Origin: a virus
DNA: 32,070 nt
IMG/VR virus record: IMGVR_UViG_3300042392_002433
Location: 1-32,070 of that record
Strand: one strand, 5' to 3'
This document shows, piece after piece, positions 7,690-16,096 of this stretch. A program made the translations under genes and the position numbers. Positions within the stretch are counted from its first letter, which is position 1; each line of letters opens with the position of its first letter. Under the pieces are notes generated by a model, which worked only from the letters and a program-made list of their open reading frames with translations, ran no database searches and was not told the DNA's origin.

Positions 7690-7722
7690 AAACCCGCCCC
7701 CGCCAAGGGGCGGGTTTCTTCA
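7690..7722 (+). terminator. Rho-independent terminator after scaffold gene
   Basis: Perfect 11-bp stem AAACCCGCCCC (7690-7700) / GGGGCGGGTTT (7707-7717) with a 6-base loop, followed by a T-containing tail (CTTCATTC). It would separate head-assembly transcription from the capsid gene, or attenuate it. Confidence 0.85.
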
Positions 7723-7918
7723 TTCTCCCCTTCAATCGCCAAACTCTCCCTAACAGCACCATCTTAACCACGCCACAACGGCCACAGCCTATCCTCCCTG
7801 GTGGGGGACCTGTCCAGCCTCTCAGCCCTCGGCGCAAGGACACGCGCAAGGACCGACCCGCTCAGGACTATCGGAACGCGATCTAACCACCCGCATTCAC
7901 GCCAACCCCACCACCACC
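7723..7918 (+). promoter_or_regulatory. Leader / probable promoter region of the capsid unit
   Basis: About 195 bases without a convincing gene, between a terminator and the major capsid start. The region is noticeably less C-skewed than the flanking genes. It holds one copy of the 13-mer CCCTTCAATCGCC, a direct repeat CGCAAGGAC (two copies three bases apart, near 7832-7853) and a possible hairpin in CTGGTGGGGGACCTGTCCAG. I cannot define -35/-10 boxes. A promoter is inferred because the most abundant virion protein follows a terminator. Confidence 0.45.
7728..7740 (+). repeat. 13-mer CCCTTCAATCGCC, copy 2
   Basis: Exact copy of the motif also found at 3981-3993 and 13806-13818. Here it lies 11 bases after the terminator stem and 178 bases before the capsid start. 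Confidence 0.7.
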
Positions 7919-8872
7919 ATGCCACTCGCCGTACCAGACCACTTCACGACCCAATTCGGTCGCAACTTCCAACACACCGTCCAACAGAAAGTCTCCCGCC
8001 TCCGCAAATGCGCCGTCGTAACCACTGGCTGCACCGGAGAAGCAAAGACCCACAACCTCGTCCTCCCTGGCGAAGATGAGGAAACCACCGGCCAACGCTA
8101 CAAGAAAGTCGTCATCTCCGACCTCGACACCGAGAAGCGCTGGAACACCCCGCGCAAATTCCGGAAAGTCACCGGCGCCGACGAATTCGACGAGATCCTC
8201 CTCGCCCCCACCATTCTCCCGGGAGGCGATCATCTCATGGTCCACGCCGCCACCTTCGGCCGCCGCACCGACTCCATCCTCGTCGAAGGTCTCCTCGGCA
8301 CCAACTACAAGGGCAAGACCGGAGCCACTCCCGTCGAAATCCTCGCCGAGCACACCATCCCGATCGACTACGTCCACACCGGCGCCGCCGCAGACTCCGC
8401 CATGACCGTCGCCAAAATCATCGAGTCCGTCAAACTCCTCCGCAAGTCGGAGGCCTGGAACGATGAAGCCCGCGCCGCCGGCGTCCGCCTCTGCGGACTC
8501 CTCAACGCAGACCTCAACGCCGCCCTCCTCAACGATGCCAACGCCGCCACCGGCTCCCGCCTCTTCTCCAAAGACTTCCTGCCGCCCGTCCTCGACGAAA
8601 ACGGCATGATCACCCAGTTCCTTGGAGTCAACTGGATCCACTACGAAGGCCTCCTCACCGGCACCGATGGCGGAGAATCCATCGTCAAATCCGCCGTCTG
8701 GACCTCCGATGGCCTCCACCTCGATATTTGGAAGGACATGGCCCACAAGGTCTCCATCCGCAACGACCTCGACGACGCCGTCCAGTTTGTCACCAAATAC
8801 GCGATGAACGCCTGCCGCCACCAGGAAGAACAAGTCGTCCAAATCAACTGCCTCGACCTGTCCGCCGCCTAA
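7919..8872 (+). CDS. Major capsid protein
   Basis: A 317-residue shell protein. The N-terminus (TQFGRNFQHTVQQKVSRLR), a middle with FDEILLAPTILPGGDHLMVH and FGRRTDSILVEGLLGTNYKG, and the long helix AAADSAMTVAKIIESVKLLR match the pattern of the Phage_capsid_2 family of HK97-fold capsids found in T7-like and related podoviruses. In that family a conserved (G)R-x-D-xx-(I/V)-xx-(A/G)L-x-G follows the first helical region. Position after scaffold and before a small decoration-type gene agrees. Terminators or hairpins flank it, suggesting its own high-level transcript. The ATG follows CACCACCACC with no Shine-Dalgarno site. Codons are C-ending, but somewhat more AAG/GAG-containing than in neighbours, which fits high expression. 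Confidence 0.88.
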   Translation: MPLAVPDHFTTQFGRNFQHTVQQKVSRLRKCAVVTTGCTGEAKTHNLVLPGEDEETTGQRYKKVVISDLDTEKRWNTPRKFRKVTGADEFDEILLAPTILPGGDHLMVHAATFGRRTDSILVEGLLGTNYKGKTGATPVEILAEHTIPIDYVHTGAAADSAMTVAKIIESVKLLRKSEAWNDEARAAGVRLCGLLNADLNAALLNDANAATGSRLFSKDFLPPVLDENGMITQFLGVNWIHYEGLLTGTDGGESIVKSAVWTSDGLHLDIWKDMAHKVSIRNDLDDAVQFVTKYAMNACRHQEEQVVQINCLDLSAA

Positions 8873-8880
8873 CCCCCACC

Positions 8881-8905
8881 GCCGGGGAGGCACCACCTCC
8901 CCGGC
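8881..8905. terminator. Strong hairpin after capsid gene
   Basis: Perfect 10-bp inverted repeat GCCGGGGAGG / CCTCCCCGGC around a 5-base loop, 9 bases after the capsid stop. No T-run follows, so it is more likely an mRNA-stabilising or processing hairpin, or a partial terminator, than a full intrinsic terminator. Confidence 0.6.
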
Positions 8906-8939
8906 ATAACCCCCACCAAACACTCACACACTTACCACC

Positions 8940-9413
8940 ATGGCCACCTTCAAATCCACCCTCGTCCAACTGCAAGAAGCCGCAGCCCTTCGCGCCAGTG
9001 ACGGCCTCCGCGATGGAGACGACGCCTTCGGCATCGTCGCCCTCGCCACCGCCACCGTCACCCTCACCGGAGACACCGCCGCAAACGACCTCCTCGAGAT
9101 CGTCCCCGCGGCCCAAGTCCCGGTCGGCGCCGTCGTCGTCCCTCAGCTCTGCTCAGTCCAATGCTCCGCAGATCCCGGCACCACCCTCACCCTCGACGTC
9201 GGAGACGCAGGAAACACCGATCGCTACGCGGACGGCATCGTCCTCTCCGCCGGCGGCCTGGTCGGTTTCTGCTCCACCGGCGTCCCCGAGGCGGCAGTCA
9301 CCCCCTACCGCATCACCGAGCAAGGCAAAATCTACGCCACCGTAGCCAGCGCCAACACCATCACCAACGGCACCACGCTCACCTTCATCATCGCCTACCG
9401 CGCCAAGGCCTGA
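8940..9413 (+). CDS. Putative capsid decoration / head protein
   Basis: A 157-residue protein. The N-terminal helix FKSTLVQLQEAAALRASDG is followed by a largely beta-predicted domain rich in Val, Thr, Ala and Gly (ATATVTLTGDTAANDLLEIV, then AYRAKA at the C-terminus). Small beta-rich proteins directly downstream of this capsid family are usually head decoration or stabilising proteins. That is inference from context, as no specific family signature was recognised. The gene lies between the capsid hairpin and a strong terminator, so the two proteins probably share a transcript. The start is ATG 8940 after TTACCACC. Confidence 0.6.
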   Translation: MATFKSTLVQLQEAAALRASDGLRDGDDAFGIVALATATVTLTGDTAANDLLEIVPAAQVPVGAVVVPQLCSVQCSADPGTTLTLDVGDAGNTDRYADGIVLSAGGLVGFCSTGVPEAAVTPYRITEQGKIYATVASANTITNGTTLTFIIAYRAKA

Positions 9414-9474
9414 GCCACCACGCCACACACAAACCATCTCCCATCGGTTGAGGATCCGGTGGGGTAATTAGGGG

Positions 9475-9510
9475 AACACCCGGCCCAACTCGGGCCGGGT
9501 GTTTTTCTTT
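9475..9510 (+). terminator. Rho-independent terminator after decoration gene
   Basis: Perfect 12-bp stem AACACCCGGCCC (9475-9486) / GGGCCGGGTGTT (9492-9503) with loop AACTC, followed by TTTCTTT. This is the strongest terminator in the window and it closes the capsid/decoration unit. Confidence 0.92.
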
Positions 9511-9539
9511 CCTCTCACCATCCCACTCTCCGCTCCCCA

Positions 9540-10772
9540 ATGACCTCCACCCAAATCGCCAACCTCGCCCTCGACCTCCTCGGCGAGCCACCCCTCACCG
9601 ACCTCGAAACGGACACCTCCACCACCGCCGAGACCGTCCGCCTCCACTACAACCACACCCTCGAAGTCCTCCTCGAGCAACACCACTGGGCCTTCGGCAC
9701 CGCCCCCGCCAATCTCCTTCCCCTCGACGAAGCCCGCGCCGCCACCGCCACCCTCAACCCCACCGGCACTAACAACGACATCCTCATCACCGCACCCGCC
9801 ACCGGCCCGGATGGCAACCTCCTTACCGCAGAAATCGCCACCTCCACCGACCACGCCCTCACCGTCGCCAAAACCGCAAACCACATCCTCATCACCGCCG
9901 GAGCCAAACACCGCATCACCATCACCGGCCCCCTCTCTCCGGACGTAACCGAAACCCACCTTTTCGGCACTCTCCAAAACGACCGCCCCGCCTACTACTA
10001 TCCGGAATTCACTTTATCCTTCACCTCCATCATCTACTGGACCGGGACCAAATGGCTCATCATCACCAACCCGCCAAGCCCCGGCACCAGCTGGGAATCC
10101 ACCGAAGACAGAGCCACTCCTGACCTCGTCACCTCTTGGACCGCCACCGGATCCGCCACCGGCACCCCCACTCTCGTCGCCTCCCCGCCCACCGCCGCCC
10201 AAGCCATCGCCGCAGCAAACGCCGCCCTCGAAGAAACCTTCGCCAACGCCCCCGGCTCAGACGGCACCGGCACCCTCGCCGCCGTCCCCTCCACCCCATT
10301 CCAAGGCGGCCGCACCACCCTCCTCCCGGACTGGGGAACCGCCTACGACCTCCCGGCCGATTGCCTCCGCGTCCTCAAACTCACCGGCCCAGATCGCGGC
10401 GCCCCTATCACCGACTTCCGCATCATCGGCCGCAAACTCCTCCTCTCCCCCCTCGCCGCCCTCACCGATCGCCTCCACATCGAATACATCACCAGCGAGG
10501 CCTCCGACTGGTCTGCCACCTTCCGCGAGGCCTTCCGCTACCTCCTCGCCTCCCGCATCGCCACCCGCATCACCGGCTCCCCAAACCTCGCCGCCCAGCT
10601 CCTCCAAGACCACCGCGAGACCCTCGCCCGCGCCACCCTCAAAGACTCCCAGGAAACCTCCTCAAACGAAAACAACCCCATGCGGGAAATGATCCTCCGC
10701 TCCCCCCTCGCCCGCGCCCGCCGCCGCTACTCCGGCTCCCCAGACTACACCCCAGAACCCCCGAACGCATGA
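9540..10772 (+). CDS. Tail tubular protein A-like (T7 gp11 family) with a large insertion
   Basis: A 410-residue gatekeeper/adaptor protein that joins portal and tail nozzle. The N-terminus QIANLALDLLGEPPLTDL, then VRLHYNHTLEVLLEQHHWAF, is the family signature. The C-terminal part has YDLPADCLRVLKL (about 269-281), GRKLLLSP and a helical end (ATFREAFRYLLASRIATRI). T7 gp11 is 196 residues; here about 180 residues are inserted between the two halves (about 68-255). The insert is Thr/Ala-rich and beta-like, and includes FTSIIYWTGTKWLIITN and EDRATPDLVTSWTATGSATG, a module I associate with surface-decorating beta domains. The stop overlaps the next start (ATGA), indicating coupled translation with the nozzle gene. 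Confidence 0.82.
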   Translation: MTSTQIANLALDLLGEPPLTDLETDTSTTAETVRLHYNHTLEVLLEQHHWAFGTAPANLLPLDEARAATATLNPTGTNNDILITAPATGPDGNLLTAEIATSTDHALTVAKTANHILITAGAKHRITITGPLSPDVTETHLFGTLQNDRPAYYYPEFTLSFTSIIYWTGTKWLIITNPPSPGTSWESTEDRATPDLVTSWTATGSATGTPTLVASPPTAAQAIAAANAALEETFANAPGSDGTGTLAAVPSTPFQGGRTTLLPDWGTAYDLPADCLRVLKLTGPDRGAPITDFRIIGRKLLLSPLAALTDRLHIEYITSEASDWSATFREAFRYLLASRIATRITGSPNLAAQLLQDHRETLARATLKDSQETSSNENNPMREMILRSPLARARRRYSGSPDYTPEPPNA

Positions 10773-13700
10773 ACTCCCTACTCCTCACCTTCAACTCCGG
10801 AGAAATCTCCCCCCACCTCCGCTTCCGGCTAGACCTCGAAAAACACCTCGGCGCAGCCTCCACCCTCGAAAACTTCCTCGCCCTCCCCTACGGCTCCATC
10901 ACCAAACGCCCCGGCCTCCGTTGGCTTGCCCAGACCCTCACCGCCGGCGCAAACACCCGCGCCTTCCCCTTCCAAGCCACAGACCGCTCCCGCTACATCC
11001 TCCACTTCACCGCCGGCAAACTCCGCATCCTCCGCCCAAACGGCACCACCGCCGCCACCCTCGATTGCCTGCCAAACCTCACCCTCGCCACCCCACCCAG
11101 CCCCCTCACCACCGGCTACTGGGACGCTCCCTTGCGCGACCTCCAACTCATCGCCATCAACGACACCGCCTTCATCACCCACCCCTCCACCGCGCCCCTC
11201 CGCCTCCGCCGCCTCACAGACACCTCCTGGACCCTCGACTTCATCCCCTTCACCAACGCCCCCTCCCTCGACGAAAACCTCGACCCAAACAAAACCCTCA
11301 CCGTCCTCGCCCACCCCGTCTCCAACAACTGGACCCCGGAAAACCCCTACACCCCCGGCGATACCGTCGTCTCCCAAAACGCCGAGTGGGTATCCCTCAC
11401 CACCCACACCTCATCCCTGTCCACCGAGCCCGGCCGCGGAGGCGACTGGAAAACCAACTGGCGGCGCCGCCTCTTCCTCCCCGGTGAAGCCATCACCCTC
11501 ACCGCCGGCCCCCGCACCGCCACCCCCTGGCTCGATACCTTCCGCCTCTTCACCCCCGGAGAAATCTTCGTCGCCTCCAGCGTAGACCCCGGCGACCCCT
11601 TCGAATACGGCCACATCTGCCTCCTCGCCTTCCGCAACCTCCCAGACACGGAAGAACCAAACGCTCCCCCAAACACCACCCACTTCGCCCGCTGCGATCA
11701 ATGGGACCGCGGCGGAGACCTCGAAGACGACACATGGGACGTTGGCGACTACTGCGTCCACGATGGCACCCTCTACGAATGCACCCAAGACCACGGCAAC
11801 CACGTCCCCGGCGTCAACGCCTCAGAACCCGGCACCGGCACAGACTGGGAAGACTACTGGCTAGAACTCGGCCCCTTCACTACCTTCACCGCCTGGACCC
11901 TTGCCACCGAGGAACTCCCCATCGGCTTCCAAGTCCTCCACAACGGTGCCACCTACACCGTCACCACCGCCCACAGCCCCACCCCAGACACCGAGCCCGG
12001 CACCGGCGTCGACTGGGAAGACTACTGGCTCGAAACCTCCCTCTTCCAAACCACCCACGCCGCCCTCTCAGGCACCACCCCCGGCTCCTATTGGACCGCC
12101 TCACCCTCCCGAGACGACAAAGACTTCCAAGTCGAACTCGCCGCCCTCACCACCAACAACGGCAAAACCTCCCCCATCATCGCCGTCGATGGCGGCTGGA
12201 ACCTCAACACATTCGGCACCTGGTCAGGCACCTTCACCCTCCAACGCTCCCTCGACAACGGCACCACCTGGGAAACCATCCGCTCCTACCAAGCCACGGC
12301 CGACCGCAACGTCGCAGACTCCGGCACCGAAGACACCCCCGTCCTCATGCGCATCGCCTTCGCCAGCGAATCCGGAACCGACACCTCCGGCAAACAACGC
12401 GCCGTCCTCACCCCCGAGCTTCCCTACATCCGCGGCACCGCCCTCGCCACCACCTACATCTCCCCCTCCGCCATCCGCGGCACCGCCATCACCGCCCTCC
12501 TCTCCGGCCAGACAGATCGCTGGGCGGAAGGAGCCTTCTCCTCCCTTCGCGGCTTCCCTGCCGCCATCGGCCTCCACGAAAAACGCCTCATCTTCGGCGG
12601 CACCACCCACGCACCCGCCACCCTCTGGCTTTCCCAATCCGACGACCTCAACAACTTCGAGCCCGGCACAGACGACAACACCTCCATCACCTACCCCATC
12701 CCCACCCCAGCCCTCGCCCCCATCCGCTGGATCATCTCCCAACGCCGCCTCATCATCGGCACCTCCCGGGGAGAGTGGATCATCGGCAGCGAAACATCCG
12801 ACCAACCCCTCACCCCCTCCAACTTCCTCGCCCGCTCCTACACCGCCTTCGGCACCATCCCCCTCCAACCCGTTCCCGCCAACGACGCCATCCTCTTCGT
12901 CGAACGCAAAGGCTCCCGCCTCCGCGAGCTGGCCTACACGCCAGACGACACCAACGCCGCCGGCGACCTCACCCGCCTTGCCGAGCACCTCACCCAACCC
13001 GGCATCTGCTCCCTCGCCTGGCAACAAACCCGCGAGCCCGCACTCTGGGCAGTCACCCGCCCCGGCGTCCTCCTCCACCTCGCCTACAACCGCACCGAGC
13101 GCCTCTCCGCGTGGTCCCGCCACACCACCCCCTCCGGCACCTTCCGCGAAGTCATCGTCCTCCCCTCGGATGATGGAGACGACGACGTCTTCTTCATCAT
13201 CGACCGCGGCAACACCTCCCACCTCGAACGCCTCCCCGCCCACTGGCTCCAAACCCTCGAAACCGCCCAAACCCCCGGCCTCCCTGCCGATCCCGCTTGG
13301 CCCTACTTCTACCTCGACGGCATCGAAGGCACCGGCACCACCATCACCGTCCCCACCCACCTCCAAAACACCCCCCTCACCCTCCTCACCCTCACCGGCG
13401 CCGCCGTCGTCCCCACCACCACCAGCGTCAACTACAACACCAGCCCCGTCACCATCACCAACGCCCGCTACCACCTCGGCCGCCCCTACACCGCCACCTA
13501 CAACTCACTCCCCATCGACCTCGCCGCCCAAGACGGCTCCACCGCCGGCCGCCTCCGCCGCCTCAACCGGATCCGCCTCAACACCTACCGCTCCCGCGAA
13601 GGCACCGTCTGGAACGCCTCGCCCGCCCGCGCCCAACTCATCCACAGAAACCCGGACGTCACCACCCCCCTCCTCGATGGCTGGCAAGAAATCGTCCTCG

Positions 13701-13804
13701 ATCCCGGCAACCTCACCGAGACCACCATCAACATCACCCACGCCTCCCCCTACCCCCTCACCCTGCGCGCCGCCTCCCTCTCCTGGAACATCCAAGAACC
13801 CTAA
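10769..13804 (+). CDS. Tail tubular protein B-like nozzle protein with three CBM-like modules
   Basis: A 1011-residue tail nozzle protein of the T7 gp12 type. The N-terminus FNSGEISPHLRFRLDLEKHLG, then NFLALPYGSITKRPG (the characteristic G-x-(I/L)-x-(K/R)RPG), begins the beta-propeller-like nozzle fold. The second half has LWLSQSDDLNNFEPG, IGTSRGEWIIG and FVERKGSRLRELAY, all typical. Inserted at about 188-424 are three related modules of 45-60 residues with the pattern Y..GD.V.H.G..Y ... EPGTG.DWEDYWLE, reminiscent of CBM5/12 carbohydrate-binding modules; copies two and three are nearly identical at the end. T7 gp12 is 794 residues, so the insert accounts for most of the extra length. It acts at the tail tip during adsorption and DNA ejection. 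Confidence 0.85.
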   Translation: MNSLLLTFNSGEISPHLRFRLDLEKHLGAASTLENFLALPYGSITKRPGLRWLAQTLTAGANTRAFPFQATDRSRYILHFTAGKLRILRPNGTTAATLDCLPNLTLATPPSPLTTGYWDAPLRDLQLIAINDTAFITHPSTAPLRLRRLTDTSWTLDFIPFTNAPSLDENLDPNKTLTVLAHPVSNNWTPENPYTPGDTVVSQNAEWVSLTTHTSSLSTEPGRGGDWKTNWRRRLFLPGEAITLTAGPRTATPWLDTFRLFTPGEIFVASSVDPGDPFEYGHICLLAFRNLPDTEEPNAPPNTTHFARCDQWDRGGDLEDDTWDVGDYCVHDGTLYECTQDHGNHVPGVNASEPGTGTDWEDYWLELGPFTTFTAWTLATEELPIGFQVLHNGATYTVTTAHSPTPDTEPGTGVDWEDYWLETSLFQTTHAALSGTTPGSYWTASPSRDDKDFQVELAALTTNNGKTSPIIAVDGGWNLNTFGTWSGTFTLQRSLDNGTTWETIRSYQATADRNVADSGTEDTPVLMRIAFASESGTDTSGKQRAVLTPELPYIRGTALATTYISPSAIRGTAITALLSGQTDRWAEGAFSSLRGFPAAIGLHEKRLIFGGTTHAPATLWLSQSDDLNNFEPGTDDNTSITYPIPTPALAPIRWIISQRRLIIGTSRGEWIIGSETSDQPLTPSNFLARSYTAFGTIPLQPVPANDAILFVERKGSRLRELAYTPDDTNAAGDLTRLAEHLTQPGICSLAWQQTREPALWAVTRPGVLLHLAYNRTERLSAWSRHTTPSGTFREVIVLPSDDGDDDVFFIIDRGNTSHLERLPAHWLQTLETAQTPGLPADPAWPYFYLDGIEGTGTTITVPTHLQNTPLTLLTLTGAAVVPTTTSVNYNTSPVTITNARYHLGRPYTATYNSLPIDLAAQDGSTAGRLRRLNRIRLNTYRSREGTVWNASPARAQLIHRNPDVTTPLLDGWQEIVLDPGNLTETTINITHASPYPLTLRAASLSWNIQEP

Positions 13805-13805
13805 A

Positions 13806-13818
13806 CCCTTCAATCGCC
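13806..13818 (+). repeat. 13-mer CCCTTCAATCGCC, copy 3
   Basis: Third exact copy, in the 44-base gap between the nozzle gene and the internal virion protein gene, beginning one base after the nozzle stop codon. Confidence 0.7.
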
Positions 13819-13848
13819 CCCACCCAAAACCCCAGCCATCATCCCCTC

Positions 13849-14331
13849 ATGTTCTTCGGCGCCATCGGCCTCATCGGCGGTCTACTCTCCACCGGCCTCG
13901 CCATCTCCGGCGCAAAGGCCCAGGACAAAATGCAACGCCAAGTTGCCAAATACAACGCCCGCCTCGCGGAAATGGAGGCCCACAACCGCGAACTCGAAAC
14001 CGCCGAATCCATCCGCCGCCAATCCATCAACGACCGCTCCGCCCGCGCCACTCTCCTCACCCGCGCCGCCGCCTCCGGCTCCTCCACCACCTCCGGCTCC
14101 ATCCCCCTCATCCTCGGCCGCGCCGCCGCCGCCCAGACCCTCGCCATCAACGATGCCGCCCGCTCCGCATCCATCCAAGCCGCCGCCCTCCGCCAACGCG
14201 GCGCCATGGAACTCTGGCAATCGAAAGTCCAATCCCTCAACACCAAAAACCAAATCCGCGGCCTCGCCATCCAAGGCATCGCCCAAGCCGCCTCCACCTT
14301 CAACCAAAACCGCCAACTCGGCGCACGCTGA
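13849..14331 (+). CDS. Internal virion protein, T7 gp14-like
   Basis: A 160-residue protein. A Gly/Ala/Ile-rich N-terminal segment FFGAIGLIGGLLSTGLAISG could insert in a membrane. It is followed by a long helical region (AKYNARLAEMEAHNRELETA), a Ser/Gly-rich turn (SGSSTTSGSIPLILG) and a second helix. This order, together with position right after the nozzle gene, is that of gp14-type internal virion proteins (T7 gp14 is 196 residues). Those proteins leave the capsid on infection and form the outer-membrane pore of the ejection channel. The start ATG 13849 gives the expected hydrophobic N-terminus. C-rich backbone codon use. Confidence 0.72.
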   Translation: MFFGAIGLIGGLLSTGLAISGAKAQDKMQRQVAKYNARLAEMEAHNRELETAESIRRQSINDRSARATLLTRAAASGSSTTSGSIPLILGRAAAAQTLAINDAARSASIQAAALRQRGAMELWQSKVQSLNTKNQIRGLAIQGIAQAASTFNQNRQLGAR

Positions 14332-14339
14332 AAATCCTC

Positions 14340-14564
14340 ATGCCCTGGCAACCCCCAGACACCGCCCCCAAAGACGGCACCCCCATCCTCGGCGACTTCG
14401 GCTGGTCCTCCCCAAACTTTGCCGTCTGGGATCAATGCTATGAAGAATGGGCCATCGTCACCGTCGAAACCTCCCCAATGGAAAATCGCAAACCCCACAC
14501 TTCCCTAGAAATCGACACCGAAAAACCCGAGAACCTCAAACGCTGGCTCCCTCTACCCCCATGA
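14340..14564 (+). CDS. DUF551-like small protein
   Basis: A 74-residue protein beginning MPWQPPDTAPKDGTPILGDF and ending KRWLPLPP, with FAVWDQCYEEWAIVT in the middle. The layout W-(x)-TAPKDGTPI-(L)-G ... W ... W-x-PLP is that of DUF551 and related small phage proteins of unknown function. It starts 9 bases after the previous stop, and its own stop overlaps the next start (ATGA). Its position among internal virion genes is unusual, because DUF551 genes are mostly in early or accessory regions. Codons are slightly less C-ending than in neighbours (GAA, AAA, TGG), but not enough to call it an island. Confidence 0.72.
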   Translation: MPWQPPDTAPKDGTPILGDFGWSSPNFAVWDQCYEEWAIVTVETSPMENRKPHTSLEIDTEKPENLKRWLPLPP

Positions 14565-15967
14565 TCCGCCTCCCCCAACTTTCCCCCACCTCCCTCGGCA
14601 ACCCCGCCGCGCCCACGCCAGACGTCTCATCCGGCACGAACCAAATCGCCAACGCCATCGGCCAAGTCTCCGGAGCCTTCGTCCAAATCTCCCACGACAT
14701 CGCCCGCGCAGACAACGCCCGCAAAAAATCCGAATTCCGCCAAACCCTCGGCAAAAACTACGCCGACCTCCAAATCCAACTCCAGACCATCACCGATCCC
14801 CAAGAACGCCTCACCCGCACCAACGACTTCCTCGCCTCACAACGCGCCAACGTCGACAACCCCGACTTCCCCCCCGTCCTCGTCGAAGAACTCCGCACCT
14901 ACTACGACGACTTCGCCACCACCGCCCAAATCCGCGCCGCCCAAGACGCCGCCCAACTTACCTTCAAGCGCTCCCAAATGGCCCTCCAGAACGAAATCGA
15001 CGGAGCCGTCCAAACCGGAGACGCCGCCGGCCTCGAAACCGTCATCGACACCGGCGTCGAAGGCGGACTCATTTTCCCCGAAGAAGCCGACGACATCCGC
15101 ACCCGCTTCCAGCGCCAACAAGCCGAGCGCAACATGATCGACCTCATCGAAGCCGAACCCACCGGCGCACTGATCGACCTCGACACCGACGACTTCCTCG
15201 CCCGCAACCCAAACATCCTCCCCACATCCATCCCCCAACTCAAAAACCACGCCAAACGCATCATCGAAGAACGCCGCCGCGAAGAACTCGACGCCATCGA
15301 CACCGCCATCCTCAACGGCACCTACGATGCCGAAGACGTCGAAGCCGCCCAATACCTCACCCCCTCAGACCGCGCCCGCATCATTGCCGGCCAAAAACAA
15401 GAAGGCCCGCCGCAAACCAAAACCCACTCCGCCGCCTGGGACCTCATGTTCAAACTCCGCGACGAATTTACCGATCCATCCCTCTCAGATGAAGAATACG
15501 CCAAACGCTGGAACGACACCCGCATCGAAATCTTCTCCGCCATCCCCGAGCAATTCCGCGGCGATTTCACTCAGGAATTCTCCTACCGCTCCCCGGCAAA
15601 CCGCAAAGGCGGCAAACCCGTCAACGCATCCCCAGACGCCGACATCAAATCAAACGCCCAACAACGAATCAAACGCGCCTTCGATTCCGGCCTCTTCGGA
15701 GAAAAAAACTCCCCCAAAGCCTTCGACCAATTCCAAAAACTCAACATCCACCTCAACCAATGGCTTGCCGCCAATCCCGACAAGCCATGGCCCGAGGTGC
15801 AATACTACACCCAGACCCTCATCTCCGGCACCTTCACCGACAACGACGCCCTCATCATCCCCACCGCCCCCACCGCCGTCTCCTTTGACGACCGGATAAA
15901 CAAAGCCCTCGGCATCTCCCCCGGACCCGCCGGAACAGACACCTCCCTCCTCCCCCCAAAGCCGTAA
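14561..15967 (+). CDS. Internal virion protein, T7 gp15-like position
   Basis: A 468-residue, mostly helical, charged protein. An early helix is ANAIGQVSGAFVQISHDIAR. Long Gln/Glu/Arg-rich helices follow (QDAAQLTFKRSQMALQNEID; DDIRTRFQRQQAERNMIDL), with a Pro-rich tail. There are no membrane segments and no enzyme motif. Size and position, between the gp14-like protein and the giant virion protein, match the second ejection protein of T7-like phages (gp15, 747 residues), though it is shorter. The role as a periplasmic part of the ejection tube is inferred. It starts in an ATGA overlap with the gene before, and cassette 3 begins after its stop. Confidence 0.6.
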   Translation: MIRLPQLSPTSLGNPAAPTPDVSSGTNQIANAIGQVSGAFVQISHDIARADNARKKSEFRQTLGKNYADLQIQLQTITDPQERLTRTNDFLASQRANVDNPDFPPVLVEELRTYYDDFATTAQIRAAQDAAQLTFKRSQMALQNEIDGAVQTGDAAGLETVIDTGVEGGLIFPEEADDIRTRFQRQQAERNMIDLIEAEPTGALIDLDTDDFLARNPNILPTSIPQLKNHAKRIIEERRREELDAIDTAILNGTYDAEDVEAAQYLTPSDRARIIAGQKQEGPPQTKTHSAAWDLMFKLRDEFTDPSLSDEEYAKRWNDTRIEIFSAIPEQFRGDFTQEFSYRSPANRKGGKPVNASPDADIKSNAQQRIKRAFDSGLFGEKNSPKAFDQFQKLNIHLNQWLAANPDKPWPEVQYYTQTLISGTFTDNDALIIPTAPTAVSFDDRINKALGISPGPAGTDTSLLPPKP

Positions 15968-16021
15968 CCACCAGCTTCCAAAACTCCAAACAACACCGCC
16001 AGCCCATCCCCCAGCCTACCC

Positions 16022-16096
16022 ATGGTAATGCAATCCTCAATCACGAACGCCAACAGCCCATCCGGTTCGGACGGACAAACCACCCCACAACAATGA
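16022..16096 (+). CDS. 24-residue ORF at the head of cassette 3
   Basis: ATG GTA ATG CAA ... TGA encodes 24 residues (MVMQSSITNANSPSGSDGQT, then TPQQ). It overlaps the next ORF in an ATGA arrangement, echoing the overlapping gene pairs in cassettes 1 and 2, so it may be a relic or minimal first gene. There is no Shine-Dalgarno site and no family. The 54 bases before it, after the stop at 15967, contain nothing I can name. Confidence 0.3.
   Translation: MVMQSSITNANSPSGSDGQTTPQQ

Noticed and set aside
7801-8079. A 92-codon + strand frame across the capsid leader
   Set aside because: It runs into the capsid gene in a different frame with an Arg/His/Pro-rich shadow; the leader part has no start context.
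12224-13474. A 416-codon - strand frame opposite the nozzle gene
   Set aside because: A Gly/Val/Glu-rich complement of C-rich codons; antisense frames stay open throughout this window because of the strand skew.
11901-14564. An 887-codon + strand frame across the nozzle and internal virion genes
   Set aside because: It is a Ser/Pro/Thr-only shadow of C-rich codons in another frame; only its last 75 codons (from 14340) look like a protein, and these are annotated separately.
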